DNA of 64,000 nt from the NCBI RefSeq assembly GCF_030433685.1, contig NZ_JAROCF010000001.1:3100001-3164000 (forward strand), written 5' to 3'. This stretch comes from Leifsonia williamsii (GTDB lineage: Bacteria > Actinomycetota > Actinomycetes > Actinomycetales > Microbacteriaceae). Positions within the stretch are counted from its first letter, which is position 1; each line of letters begins with the position of its first letter. The translations under genes and the position numbers were made by a program. Positions 1 through 8,806 of the stretch are shown in pieces. The notes beneath the pieces are model-generated. The model was not told the origin of the DNA and made no database searches. It was given only the letters and a program-made list of their open reading frames with translations.

Positions 1-779
1 TGCACGACGTGTTCGTGCTGCAGATCGCGGGTGAGAAGCACTGGCGCATCCACGAGCCCGTCCACCCCGACCCGCTGCGCGATCAGCCGTGGAGCGATCA
101 TCGGGAGGCCGTCGCGGCGCGTGCGACGGAGGCGCCCGCCATCGACGCGGTGTTCCGGCCCGGCGACGCGCTCTACCTGCCGCGCGGCTGGATCCACTCG
201 GCGGAGGCGCTGGGCGGCGTCTCCGTGCACCTCACGATCGGCGTCGCCGCCTATACGCGGCACGAGGTGGTGCAGGAGGCCATCGCACACGCCGCCGACG
301 CGGTCGCGCTGCGCGCCTCCCTCCCCCTCGGCTTCGACCCGGACGATGTGGAGGCGCTGCGCCCGATCGTCGACGACACCCTCGACGCCCTCCGCGCCGC
401 CCTCGACGACCCGTCGCTGCGGCCGGCGCTCGCCACGGCGGTGAGCGAGCGCCTGTCTGCGCGGCGCCGCAGCGACTCCCCGCCGGCGCCGGTACGACCA
501 CTCGCGACGGTGGAGGCCGCCGGCGCGCTGTCGACGGACACCGCGGTCGTGGTGCGGCCCGGCCTGCGGCCCCGCGTCACGACCGAGGTCGAGACGGTCA
601 CCGTGCGGCTGCCGCGGAAGGCGATCGCGCTCCCGATCGCGGCACGTGCGGCGGTCTCGCGGCTGGTGGACGGCACCGCCGTCCGCGTGGGCGACCTGCC
701 GGAGCTCGACGAGGCCTCGGCGGTCGTGGTCGCGCGGCGGCTGCTGCGCGAGGGCGTCGTCGTGCTCGCCTCCACGTGA
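1..779 (+). CDS. JmjC/cupin-type 2-oxoglutarate oxygenase, C-terminal part
   Basis: The 5' end lies outside the window: the frame is open from base 3, and the first in-frame GTG at 9 falls inside a conserved segment (HDVFVLQIAGEKHW), so it is not the start. That segment and the later PGDALYLPRGWIHSAEA stretch are typical of the JmjC-domain cupins related to RoxA/YcfD, which hydroxylate ribosomal proteins using Fe(II) and 2-oxoglutarate. The distal metal-binding His is visible in GWIHS; the proximal HxD pair would lie just before the window. The C-terminal ~120 residues resemble the winged-helix-like tail of this family. The substrate is unknown. The stop overlaps the GTG of the next gene (GTGA), so the two are probably cotranslated. 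Confidence 0.75.
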   Translation, partial: HDVFVLQIAGEKHWRIHEPVHPDPLRDQPWSDHREAVAARATEAPAIDAVFRPGDALYLPRGWIHSAEALGGVSVHLTIGVAAYTRHEVVQEAIAHAADAVALRASLPLGFDPDDVEALRPIVDDTLDALRAALDDPSLRPALATAVSERLSARRRSDSPPAPVRPLATVEAAGALSTDTAVVVRPGLRPRVTTEVETVTVRLPRKAIALPIAARAAVSRLVDGTAVRVGDLPELDEASAVVVARRLLREGVVVLAST

Positions 780-1789
780 GCGGAACGGAGGCGACGGGCG
801 CGGACGCACCCGCGGCCGGCGCACCCGCGGCCGGCGCAGGCGCGCGCGCTGCCGGCGAAGCGGCGCGTTCCTCCGGGGCTCCGCCTCCACCCGGCACACC
901 CGGCTGGCTGCCGTGCAGCGACCGCGCCCGCGACCGTGGTGACCCGCTGCCCGGCACCGCCGGCCGCGGCGACCGCTGGCTGCTGGTCGAGATCGAGAGC
1001 GGTTGGGGAACGCACGCGTTCGTGGGGTCGGCGCTCGACCCGGCCCTCGGCGCCCGGATCGTCGGGCGGGCGGAGGCCGCGGGCATCCGTCCGCTGGCGA
1101 TCCGCCGCACCGGGCTGCGCGCGGACGAGCGCCGGGCGCAGTCGTCGTGGCGCTGGGCGCTGGTGGACGCGCGGCCGGGCCGGGAGGGGATCCGCTGGGG
1201 GCGGGTGGACGACCCCGCCGACCTCCTCGACCTGCCGCTCGACGGCAGCGCGGGCGAGCCGAGCGACGAGCCGGTGTACTGCGTGTGCACGCACGCCCGG
1301 CACGACCAGTGCTGCGCGGTCCGCGGACGCCCGGTCGTGGAGGCGCTGGCCCGGATGCACCCCGATCACACGTGGGAGTGCTCCCACCTCGGCGGCGACC
1401 GGTTCGCGGCGACCATGGTGCTGTTCCCGCACGGCCTGCTCTACGGGCGCGTGCCCGCGGAGGAGGTCGGCGCGGTGGTGGAGCGGCAGGCCCGCGGCCT
1501 CGTCGAGCCACGCTACCTGCGCGGCCGCACCGCACTCAGCACGGTCGCGCAGGCTGCCGAGGCGTTCGCGCGGGACCGCTCGGGCGACGACCGGATCGAC
1601 GCCTACACGGTTGTCGCCGAGCGCCCGCACCCGCACGGCTGGACCGTGGAGCTCGCCCACGACGGCGGGCACATCGTCGTCGTCGAGGTGGGCGAGCGCA
1701 TGTCGGAGCCGCTCCTCAGCACCTGCGCGGCCAGCGTCGCGCACCCGGTGCGGGAGTTCGTCCCGGTGTCGGTGCAGCCGGTGGGGTAA
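776..1789 (+). CDS. sucrase/ferredoxin-like (Apd1-type) protein
   Basis: This 337-residue protein has a thioredoxin-like ferredoxin fold of the sucrase/ferredoxin-like family (yeast Apd1 relatives). The candidate [2Fe-2S] ligands are in the cluster CVCTHARHDQCC (Cys169, 171, 179, 180) and in WECSHLGGD (Cys202, His204). Characterised eukaryotic Apd1 proteins use two Cys and two His; here Asp follows the GG where some members have His, as in many bacterial homologues. The GTG start at 776 is chosen because it overlaps the upstream TGA. The first ~40 residues are Ala/Gly/Pro-rich and probably disordered. The cellular role is unknown; a redox function is inferred from the fold. Confidence 0.75.
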   Translation: MSGTEATGADAPAAGAPAAGAGARAAGEAARSSGAPPPPGTPGWLPCSDRARDRGDPLPGTAGRGDRWLLVEIESGWGTHAFVGSALDPALGARIVGRAEAAGIRPLAIRRTGLRADERRAQSSWRWALVDARPGREGIRWGRVDDPADLLDLPLDGSAGEPSDEPVYCVCTHARHDQCCAVRGRPVVEALARMHPDHTWECSHLGGDRFAATMVLFPHGLLYGRVPAEEVGAVVERQARGLVEPRYLRGRTALSTVAQAAEAFARDRSGDDRIDAYTVVAERPHPHGWTVELAHDGGHIVVVEVGERMSEPLLSTCAASVAHPVREFVPVSVQPVG

Positions 1790-1808
1790 GCGGACGGCGG
1801 CTCCGACC

Positions 1809-1870
1809 TGCTGCGATCAGGCGTGCTGCGATCACGCGTCCTGCTGCTCAGGCGTGCTGCGGCTCCGGCG
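1809..1870. repeat. degenerate 15-16 bp tandem repeat
   Basis: Four consecutive units of the form TGCTGCGATCAGGCG are visible: 1809-1823, 1824-1838, 1839-1854 and 1855-1870, with divergence rising to the right. The array fills the gap between two convergent genes and encodes the last few codons of the VOC gene. No function is evident. Confidence 0.5.
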
Positions 1871-2270
1871 CCGACTGCAGGATGCGGACCATGTTGCCCG
1901 ACGGGTCGCGGAAGGCGCAGTCGCGCGGCCCCCACGGCTGGTCGATGGGCTCCTGCAGCACCTCGGCACCCGACGAGCGGACCCGCTCGAACGTGGCGTC
2001 GAGATCCTGCGCGCGGAACACCACCGGCGACAGGGCGCCCTTCACGATGAGCTCCTGCAGGGCGTCGCCGTCGGCCTGCGAGCGCCCGGCGTACGGGTCG
2101 GAGAGCACGATCTCGGTCCCAGGGGCGTCGAGGCTCCCGAGCGTGATCCAGTGGTGGCCTCCGGAGGCGACGTCGTTGAGGACGTCGAGCCCGAGCGCGT
2201 CGCGGTAGAACGGCAGCGACGCCTCCGGGTCGAGGACGGTGATGTGTGCGAACTGGAGTGAGATGGACAT
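1848..2270 (-). CDS. VOC-family glyoxalase/bleomycin-resistance-like protein
   Basis: This 140-residue single-domain protein has the vicinal oxygen chelate fold: the N-terminal strand LQFAHITVLDPEASLPFYRD, a central GxxW-type strand, and the C-terminal DCAFRDPSGNMVRI motif carrying the usual metal-side residues. The family covers lyases, dioxygenases and antibiotic-binding proteins, and the sequence does not say which applies. An in-frame GTG at 2279 is three codons upstream; the ATG is preferred, but no strong Shine-Dalgarno precedes either. The gene lies downstream of an AraC regulator on the same strand, a pairing I recall as common in actinobacteria, so the regulator may control it. Confidence 0.8.
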   Translation of the reverse strand: MSISLQFAHITVLDPEASLPFYRDALGLDVLNDVASGGHHWITLGSLDAPGTEIVLSDPYAGRSQADGDALQELIVKGALSPVVFRAQDLDATFERVRSSGAEVLQEPIDQPWGPRDCAFRDPSGNMVRILQSAPEPQHA

Positions 2271-2353
2271 GGCTGTCACTCTAGGGACGCCGTCACCGCT
2301 CGGGCTTCTCGAAAACTGCTCGATCGCGCGCTGCCCCGGCCGCCGCCGCCCGC

Positions 2354-2773
2354 TCAGGAGGCCGACGCGCGCCGGCGCACGGGCCGGGACCGCTGCTTCG
2401 CGATGCAGTCCGGCATCGCCGCGACGGCCGCGTGCTCCCGCGCGCGGTACGCGCTCGGCGTCTCCCCCACCAGCTCGGTGAACTTCGAGCTGAACGACCC
2501 GAGCGAGGTACAGCCGACCGCCATGCAGGCGTCGGTCACGCTCATCCCGCCGCGCAGCAGCATCATCGCGCGCTCGATGCGCCGCGTCATCAGGTAGCTG
2601 TACGGCGTCTCCCCGTACGCCGACCGGAACCGGCGCGAGAAGTGGGAGGGCGACATGAAGGCGCGCGCGGCCATGGTCGGCACGTCGAGCGGCTGCGCGA
2701 AGTCGCGATCGATCAGGTCGCGCGCGCGGCGGAGCGCGGCGAACGTCTCGAGCTCTTCGGGTGACACGGTCAC
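2354..2773 (-). CDS. AraC-family transcriptional regulator, DNA-binding domain only
   Basis: This 139-residue protein consists almost entirely of the double helix-turn-helix AraC domain. Key stretches are ARAFMSPSHFSRRFRSAYGE (first HTH and linker) and DACMAVGCTSLGSFSSKF (second HTH), followed by the GETPSAYR signature and a basic tail. There is no ligand-binding domain, as in MarA and SoxS. The GTG start at 2773 overlaps the TGA of the upstream nuclease-helicase gene (GTGA), which decides the start and implies coupled translation. The next gene downstream is a VOC protein, a plausible target. The inducing signal is unknown; such short regulators often respond through changes in their own level. 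Confidence 0.88.
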   Translation of the reverse strand: MTVSPEELETFAALRRARDLIDRDFAQPLDVPTMAARAFMSPSHFSRRFRSAYGETPYSYLMTRRIERAMMLLRGGMSVTDACMAVGCTSLGSFSSKFTELVGETPSAYRAREHAAVAAMPDCIAKQRSRPVRRRASAS

Positions 2774-5700
2774 GAGCGTAACGCGCCGGCCGCCTCCGCG
2801 ACAGGCTGCACGTGGCGCGGCCGGTGGGCGCTTTCCGGCTCCACCAGGCGGATGAAGGCGCTCAGCTCCCCCACGCCGGCCGGCGTGGTCGGCAGGAACT
2901 CGGTCAACTCCGGCGAGTGGACGAGGTAGGCCGCCCACTTCGCGCGCGAGATGGCGACGTTGAGCCGGTTCTTCATGAGCAGGAACGACATCCCACGCGG
3001 CACGTCCGCCGCCGCCGACGCCGCCAGCGAGACGATCGCGATGGCGGCCTCCTGCCCCTGGAACTTGTCGACCGTGCCGACGCGCACCGCCGTGAGCCCG
3101 TCGGCGTCGAGGGCCGCGCGCACCTCCGCGAGCTGCGCGTTGTACGGCGTGACGACGATGATCTGCTCCGGGCCGAGCGGCTGATCCTCCGCACCGTCGG
3201 ACGGGTCGTTCCACGAGCGCCCCAGCGCATCGCGGACGAGGTCGACCACGACGTGGGCCTCCTCCGGCGAGGCTGTGGAGTTGCCGACGTGCTCGACCGG
3301 CACCGGGTGCAGCCCGGGCGTGATGCCGGTGAGCTGCCGTTCTGCCGCGCACGGGTGGGCGCGCAGCCTCCCCTCGTACGACAGCACCGACACCGCGGAG
3401 GCGAGCGCCGGGTGCATGCGCCGGCTCTCGGCCAGGAAGTAGCCGTACTCGGCGGGCAGCACGTCGTGCCCGTCGCTCACCCAGCCCAGGGCGGAGCCGT
3501 CGACCGGCTCGGGATGCCGCCCCTGGCTGACCTGTGGCAGCTGTTGCGGGTCTCCGAGCAGCAGGAGGTTGCGGGCCGCCACCCCGACGGCCACCGTCGA
3601 CGCGAGGGAGAACTGCCCGGCCTCGTCGATGACCAGCAGGTCGAGGCTGTCGCGCGGGATGCGCGCCGGGTTGGCGAAGTCCCAGGCGGTGCCGCCGATC
3701 ACGTACCCGGTCGCCTCGTTCTCCTGTGCGAAGGTCAGGTGCCCGTTGGCGCGGAGAGGCGTGAAGGCCGGAGGCTGGGAGGGGTCGTTCGGCACCTTGC
3801 CGGCCCGGGCGGGGTCGAGCCCGGCCGCGACGACCCGGTCGAGAAGGTGCTCGACCACCGCGTGCGACTGCGCGACCACGCCGATCCGCCAACCGTGGTC
3901 GGCGACGAGCCGCGCGATCACGTGTGCGCCGAGGTACGACTTGCCGGTTCCGGGAGGGCCCTGCACGGCCAGGTAGGAGCGGTCGAGGTCGAGCAGGCTG
4001 GCCACCACGGCGTCGATGCGGCCGTCGCCGTCGCGCCCGTCGCCTCCCGAGCCGTCGCCATCGGACCCGTCGGAACCGAAGCCGCCGCCGTCCGCCCCGG
4101 TGGCGACCGTCGGATCGGGCGCGAGCGCCTCGGACCGGGTGCGCGGCGGCGTGCGCCGCAGCAGGTCCACGGTCGCGTCGACCGGCCACGCGTCGGCCTG
4201 CCGGGCGGCGAGCAGGGCGCCGCCCCATTCGCGGATCGCCTCGGCGAGCGCCCGCGTGTTCGGCGGCGCGGCCGGGGTGAGCGCACTGGGCAGGTCGGCG
4301 TACGCCGGCACGTCCTCCGGCAGCGTCTCGCGCACGACGACCGAGCCGTCGTCGTTCGCAGCCACGACCGCGACCGTGCGCGTGGTGCGCGCCCCGGGCT
4401 GCGAGCGCGCCTGCCGGTAGGGCCCCGGGTACTCGTAGAGCAGGAAGGGCCCTGACCGCTCGCTGACGCGGACCGCGCTCCCTGCTCCCCACTGCCCGCT
4501 GAGCAGCAGCTCGCGCCGCTCGACCCGCTGCCCCTCGTCGAGGTACCAGTCGCGAAGCACGCGCACGCGGTCGACCACCAGGACGTCGCGGGTCTCCGCC
4601 CACTCCTCCACCGGCTGGATGAGCCGGGCGAAGTGCGCCTGCCAGAAGCTCTTCTGCTCGCGGCGGTGGAAGTCGATCGCCGCCGCCGCGAGCGCCATCG
4701 CCTCGCGGTCGGGCGTGCGGTGCGGGTCGAGCGGATCACCGGCGAAAGCGAGCAGCCCGGCGCGCAGCGGCGACTCCTCGGGGGTGACCTCGGTCTCGTC
4801 CATCGGCGCCGAGCCGATCGGGATGCCGTTCTCCTGCGCGCGAGCGATCAGCCAGTCGCGCAGCCGCAGCGTGGAGACGCAGTCGTAGCGGTTGTAGTCG
4901 CCGATCTCGTCGAGCAGCGGCTGGGCCTCCGCCTCACGGCCGAGCGCGATCAGGTCGCGCGCGTTGGCGTACTCGGTGATCGAGTCTGCGCCGTTCTTGA
5001 CCTCGCTCTGCCGCAGCTCTGTGCCCATGTACAGCGGTTCGAGCTTCTTGATGGAGTAGGAGCGGGAGCCGACGCGCACGGCCTTGCGCACGAGCGGGTA
5101 CAGGTCGACCATCACGTTGTCGCGCAGGAGGCCGTCGACCTCCTCCTCACCGACCCCGTGCCGCGCCGCGAGGGCGAGCAGGTGCGTCTGCTCGTAGGCC
5201 GCGTAGTGGTAGATGTGCATGGCGGGGTATTGGGCGCGGCGCTCCCGCACGAACGCGAGGAACGCCTCCAGCGCCACCCGCTCGGCCGCGAAGTCGTGCG
5301 CCCAGAACGCCGTGAAGCGCTCCTCGTTGTCGACCAGCCCGAACAGGTAGTCGAGGTTCCAGCGCTCCCCCGCGCCCTCGGTGTAGAGCGGGTCGCCCTC
5401 GAAGTCGAAGAAGATGTCGCCCTCGTCGGGGTGCGGCAGTGCGGCCAGCACCGGCGCGTTGTAGACGCGCACCGGCGGCGGCGCCCCCTCGACGGCGCTC
5501 AGCTGCAGTCGGGCCTGCTCGCGCAGCCCGTCGAGCGTGCCATCGGGGAGGCCGTCGACCGGACCGGTGGAGGCGGCGAGCGCGTCGATGGTCGTGATGC
5601 CGGCCGCGACGAGGTGCTCGCGCTGGGTGATGCGCATGCCGGCGACGAGGAGAACGTCGTGCGCCGCCTGGACCTCGGCGTCGCAGGTGTCGCAGCGCCC

Positions 5701-6357
5701 GCAGACCGTGAACCGCGGATCGCCCCACGCGACCGGGCCCTGGTCGGCGAGGTGCTCGTCGAGGATGCGCAGCAGGCGGGAGCGCCGCTTGCGGTACACC
5801 GGCTCGATGTCGGAGAGCCGGTGCCGGCTGACCGACCCGTCACCGAGCAGCAGCTCGACGGTGTCGTCGACCTCGACGCCCATCCGGCGCAGCTGCTCCG
5901 CGTACGCGGCGAGCTGGAGGAGCGCGGTGACGCGGGCGCTGCGGGCCAGCTTGGAGTCCTGCACCCGGTAGCGGCCGTCGGGAAGGCGCACGACGAAGTC
6001 GGCGAACCCGACGAACGCGCCGTCGAAGAACGTCGCCTGGAACACCACCTCGGCCCCGCTCGCGAACGCCTCCGCGGTTCGCCGGACCGCCTCGGCGAGA
6101 CTGTCGGCCGTGAGCGATTCCGGTCGCTCGATCTCGGCGACGCCTGCGCCGAACTCCTCGCGGTAGCGCTCGAGGATGTGGTGCTCGTGCTCGTCGCCCA
6201 GCCGGGAGGAGCGCACGTACATCGGGTCGTCGACGACCTCTGCCTTCTCGATGCGCCCGAGCTTCTCGTCGACGGTGCGCAGGAACGCGAACTCGCACTT
6301 GGAGGCCTCGGTGAGGTCGCTCGCGCTGGTCACGATCACGCCGTCGAGGAGGAACAC
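2770..6357 (-). CDS. TM0106-type RecB-like nuclease fused to SF1 DNA helicase
   Basis: A 1195-residue multidomain protein. The N-terminal RecB/PD-(D/E)XK-like part has Cys21 and a CGRCDTC cluster near residue 220, a pattern of four Cys that could hold an Fe-S cluster as in AddB and Dna2. A predicted RNase H-like exonuclease segment follows (DIFFDFEGDPLY near 315; YHYAAYEQTHL near 385). The C-terminal half is a superfamily 1 helicase with Walker A GPPGTGKS (about 800-807), DEAG box (about 907), a VDKFQGQE motif (about 1100) and VAISRAK (about 1135). The GTG start follows GGGAGG. This architecture is conserved in actinobacteria and is presumed to act in DNA or R-loop processing; the exact role is not established. 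A Gly/Asp-rich linker lies just before the helicase. Confidence 0.85.
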   Translation of the reverse strand: MFLLDGVIVTSASDLTEASKCEFAFLRTVDEKLGRIEKAEVVDDPMYVRSSRLGDEHEHHILERYREEFGAGVAEIERPESLTADSLAEAVRRTAEAFASGAEVVFQATFFDGAFVGFADFVVRLPDGRYRVQDSKLARSARVTALLQLAAYAEQLRRMGVEVDDTVELLLGDGSVSRHRLSDIEPVYRKRRSRLLRILDEHLADQGPVAWGDPRFTVCGRCDTCDAEVQAAHDVLLVAGMRITQREHLVAAGITTIDALAASTGPVDGLPDGTLDGLREQARLQLSAVEGAPPPVRVYNAPVLAALPHPDEGDIFFDFEGDPLYTEGAGERWNLDYLFGLVDNEERFTAFWAHDFAAERVALEAFLAFVRERRAQYPAMHIYHYAAYEQTHLLALAARHGVGEEEVDGLLRDNVMVDLYPLVRKAVRVGSRSYSIKKLEPLYMGTELRQSEVKNGADSITEYANARDLIALGREAEAQPLLDEIGDYNRYDCVSTLRLRDWLIARAQENGIPIGSAPMDETEVTPEESPLRAGLLAFAGDPLDPHRTPDREAMALAAAAIDFHRREQKSFWQAHFARLIQPVEEWAETRDVLVVDRVRVLRDWYLDEGQRVERRELLLSGQWGAGSAVRVSERSGPFLLYEYPGPYRQARSQPGARTTRTVAVVAANDDGSVVVRETLPEDVPAYADLPSALTPAAPPNTRALAEAIREWGGALLAARQADAWPVDATVDLLRRTPPRTRSEALAPDPTVATGADGGGFGSDGSDGDGSGGDGRDGDGRIDAVVASLLDLDRSYLAVQGPPGTGKSYLGAHVIARLVADHGWRIGVVAQSHAVVEHLLDRVVAAGLDPARAGKVPNDPSQPPAFTPLRANGHLTFAQENEATGYVIGGTAWDFANPARIPRDSLDLLVIDEAGQFSLASTVAVGVAARNLLLLGDPQQLPQVSQGRHPEPVDGSALGWVSDGHDVLPAEYGYFLAESRRMHPALASAVSVLSYEGRLRAHPCAAERQLTGITPGLHPVPVEHVGNSTASPEEAHVVVDLVRDALGRSWNDPSDGAEDQPLGPEQIIVVTPYNAQLAEVRAALDADGLTAVRVGTVDKFQGQEAAIAIVSLAASAAADVPRGMSFLLMKNRLNVAISRAKWAAYLVHSPELTEFLPTTPAGVGELSAFIRLVEPESAHRPRHVQPVAEAAGALRS

Positions 6358-6509
6358 CGGCGCCTCCCTTGCTTGACGGCGGCCGTCCGGCCGCGGTGGA
6401 CGCGGCCCCGTGCCCCGGCCGCTCCTCGAAGCGTACCGGCGACCACCGACACCGCCGTGGACCAGGGCGCGGCCCCGGGCGGGGCGCAGCCCGGCGCCCG
6501 CGCCCCCGC

Positions 6510-7076
6510 TCAGCCCTTCTTCGCCGCCGCCTTCATCGCCTTCTTGTGCTCGCGCACCTTCGTCAGCGAGTCGGCGTCGACGATGTCGGCCACCGAGCGG
6601 TACCCGTCGAGGCCGTAGTCGCCCGCCGCCTCGCGCCAGCCCGGCGCCGCCAGCTCCTTGCGCTTGCCGAGCAGCGCGAGGAAGATCTTCGCCTTCTGCT
6701 CGCCGAAGCCGGGCAGCGCCTTCAGCCGCCGCAGCACCTCCGCGCCGTCGGGGTCGCCCTGCGTCCAGATCGCGGCCGTGTCACCGCCCCAGTCGGAGAC
6801 GATGGCGGCGGCGAGCGCCTGCACCCGGCCTCCCATCGATCCGGGGAAGCGGTGGACGGCGGGAGGCTGCTTCATCACCGCGGCGAGCTCGTCCGGGTCG
6901 ATCGCCGCGAGCGTCGCCGGGTCGAGGCCGCCGAGCCGGTCGCGCAGCTTCGCCGGACCGGCGAAGGCGGTCTCCATCGGCACCTGCTGGTCGAGCAGCA
7001 TCCCGACGAGGAGGGCGAACGGGGACTGGTCGAGCAGGGCGTCCGCCTCGGCGTCGCCGGTGATGTTCAGTGCCAT
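6510..7076 (-). CDS. HhH-GPD-type base excision repair protein
   Basis: A 188-residue protein related to the helix-hairpin-helix DNA glycosylase superfamily. The LLDQQVPMETAF segment and the hairpin region LKALPGFGEQKAKIFLALLG are recognisable. It is shorter than AlkA or Nth and lacks the Cys-rich Fe-S tail. An actinobacterial family with this layout is annotated as HhH-GPD-type base excision repair protein; the lesion it recognises is unknown. The Lys-rich C-terminus could bind nucleic acid. The gene starts 4 bp after the small membrane protein gene on the same strand, so they share a transcript. The nuclease-helicase starts 152 bp further down that strand. Confidence 0.8.
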   Translation of the reverse strand: MALNITGDAEADALLDQSPFALLVGMLLDQQVPMETAFAGPAKLRDRLGGLDPATLAAIDPDELAAVMKQPPAVHRFPGSMGGRVQALAAAIVSDWGGDTAAIWTQGDPDGAEVLRRLKALPGFGEQKAKIFLALLGKRKELAAPGWREAAGDYGLDGYRSVADIVDADSLTKVREHKKAMKAAAKKG

Positions 7077-7080
7077 ACCC

Positions 7081-7299
7081 TCAGCCTGCCACCAGGAGCA
7101 GGATGCCCGCCACGAGCGAGAGCGCCGCGAGCAGCAGCGCGACGCCGAGCAGCGCGGCGTGCACCCGGAGGAACGGCGTCGCCTTCCCGGCCGCGTCGCG
7201 CGCCCGCGCGTCGGTGCGGACCCGCTGGAAGAACCGCGGCCAGGCGATGACGTTGAAGACGGCGTTGAGGAGCAGGACGACGGCGGCGAAGACGGTCAT
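7081..7299 (-). CDS. SCO4848-family small membrane protein
   Basis: This 72-residue protein has two hydrophobic helices: residues about 2-20 (VFAAVVLLLNAVFNVIAW) and about 46-72. A charged Arg/Asp loop RFFQRVRTDARARD lies between them. Size, spacing and the NVIAWPRF motif match the actinobacterial SCO4848 family of unknown function. The ATG is preceded by GGAGGG at good spacing, which rules out the much longer upstream reading. It is cotranscribed with the HhH-GPD gene 4 bp downstream. Confidence 0.75.
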   Translation of the reverse strand: MTVFAAVVLLLNAVFNVIAWPRFFQRVRTDARARDAAGKATPFLRVHAALLGVALLLAALSLVAGILLLVAG

Positions 7300-7420
7300 G
7301 GTCCCTCCAGCGTAGGCGACCACCGCAGACAGTGGGCGCAGACGGTTGGCGCAGACAGTTGGCGGAGACAGGAGGCCGAGAGGATGGCCGCGGCCCCACC
7401 GCGGGGAGCACCATCTCCCC

Positions 7421-8641
7421 GTGAGCTCTCCCGCGCGTCCCGTCCGGCGCCCGCGGCGCGGCATCGGCCACGCCGCGGGCTTCTGGACGGTCGCCGCCGC
7501 ATTCCTGACGGTGATGGCGTTCGCGACCCTCCCCACGCCGCTGTACGCGCTCTACCAGCGGCGCGACGGCTTCCCGACCTGGGTCATCACGGTGATCTTC
7601 GCCGCGTTCGCCGTCGGGGTGCTCGGCAGCCTCTACCTCATCGGGCATCTCAGCGATGTCGAAGGCCGGCGCAGGATGGTGCTGCTGGCGCTGCTGCTCG
7701 AGCTCGCCTCCGCCGTGGTCTTCATCGTGTGGCCGGAGGTGCCGGGCCTCGTCGTCGCCCGCGTGGTCTCCGGCATCGGGGTCGGGGCGCTGACCGCGAG
7801 CGCCACGGCGCATCTCGCCGAGCTGCGCGCCGTGACGCACCCGGAGGAGGGGTCGCGGTTCCCGGCCATGGTCGCGACCGTGGTGAGCACCGGCGGGCTC
7901 GCGCTCGGGCCGCTCATCGGCGGCGTGTTCGCGCAACTGCTCCCGGCGCCCCTGTTGCTTCCCTACCTGGTGTTCGCCATCCTCCTCGCCGTCGCCGCCG
8001 TCGCCGTGAGCCGCGTGCCGGAGACCGTGCACCGGCCCGAACCTCGGCCGCGGTACCGTCCTCAGCGGGTGTCGGTGCCGCCCGCAGCCCGCGCCGGCTT
8101 CACCGCCGCGGCGGTGGCGGCCTTCGCAGCCTTCTCGGTGTTCGGCCTGTACACGTCCCTCGCGCCGAGCGTGCTCGCCGGCACCCTGCGCGAGCCCTCG
8201 CACCTCGTGGCCGGAGCCGTCTCGTTCTCGGTGTTCGCCGCGTCGACCGCCTCCCAGCTGCTCCTCGTCCGCGTCGGCGATCGCGCCCAGCTGGTCGTGG
8301 CGCTCGTGCTCGTGCTGGTCGGGCTGCTCGCCCTGGGCGCCGGCGTGCTGCTCAGCTCCCTCGCCGTGTTCGTGGCCAGCGCGCTGCTGACCGGCGGAGG
8401 CGTCGGCCTGCTGTTCCGCTCGGCCATCGCCGCCGCGGCCGCCCTCGCCGAGCCGCACCGGCGCGGGGAGGTGCTGGCCACGATCTTCCTGGTCGGCTAC
8501 CTGGGACTCGCCCTCCCGGTGCTCGTGGTCGGCGCCGCTCTGCTGGTGTGGCCGCTCGTGCCGGTGCTCGTCGTCTTCGCCGCCGCGGTCGCGGCGCTCA
8601 CGCTCGTCGGCGGGATGCGGATGCTGCGGATCGAGCGCTGA
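7421..8641 (+). CDS. MFS transporter
   Basis: A 406-residue major facilitator with about 12 hydrophobic segments. The first helix starts near residue 17 (AAGFWTVAAAFLTVMAFATL), and the loop between helices 2 and 3 carries the family signature GHLSDVEGRRRMV. Many drug exporters look like this, but the substrate cannot be read from the sequence. The GTG at 7421 is preferred because the residues upstream are Arg/Pro-rich and unlike an MFS N-terminus; a GGGGAG lies about 13 bases upstream. The gene is divergent from the SCO4848-type gene and convergent with sseB. The 165-bp gap after it holds no clear gene or hairpin. Confidence 0.88.
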   Translation: MSSPARPVRRPRRGIGHAAGFWTVAAAFLTVMAFATLPTPLYALYQRRDGFPTWVITVIFAAFAVGVLGSLYLIGHLSDVEGRRRMVLLALLLELASAVVFIVWPEVPGLVVARVVSGIGVGALTASATAHLAELRAVTHPEEGSRFPAMVATVVSTGGLALGPLIGGVFAQLLPAPLLLPYLVFAILLAVAAVAVSRVPETVHRPEPRPRYRPQRVSVPPAARAGFTAAAVAAFAAFSVFGLYTSLAPSVLAGTLREPSHLVAGAVSFSVFAASTASQLLLVRVGDRAQLVVALVLVLVGLLALGAGVLLSSLAVFVASALLTGGGVGLLFRSAIAAAAALAEPHRRGEVLATIFLVGYLGLALPVLVVGAALLVWPLVPVLVVFAAAVAALTLVGGMRMLRIER

Positions 8642-8806
8642 CATGGAGCCCGAACCGAGTGCGGCCCGGGCGCCCCGCGGAGATGGCGCCCGCCTGACCC
8701 CGAGCGGCCGCGAGCCACCGGGCCCGCAGACGGCCACCTGCGAGCCGTCCATGTCAGCCCGCTTGCACCAGCCCCACCCCCAGCAGGCTACGCGCAGGCC
8801 CCCGTG

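Noticed and set aside
251..1744. Long open frame antisense to the sucrase/ferredoxin-like gene
   Set aside because: In GC-rich DNA antisense frames stay open; the product is Arg/Ala-rich with no domain, and the sense strand has clear motifs.
2812..6618. Two long plus-strand frames antisense to the nuclease-helicase
   Set aside because: Their translations are low-complexity shadows; the minus-strand gene has complete helicase motifs.
8642..8806. A gene in the gap between the MFS and SseB genes
   Set aside because: Short frames only, no ribosome site, no recognisable motif; nothing else is seen in the 165 bp.
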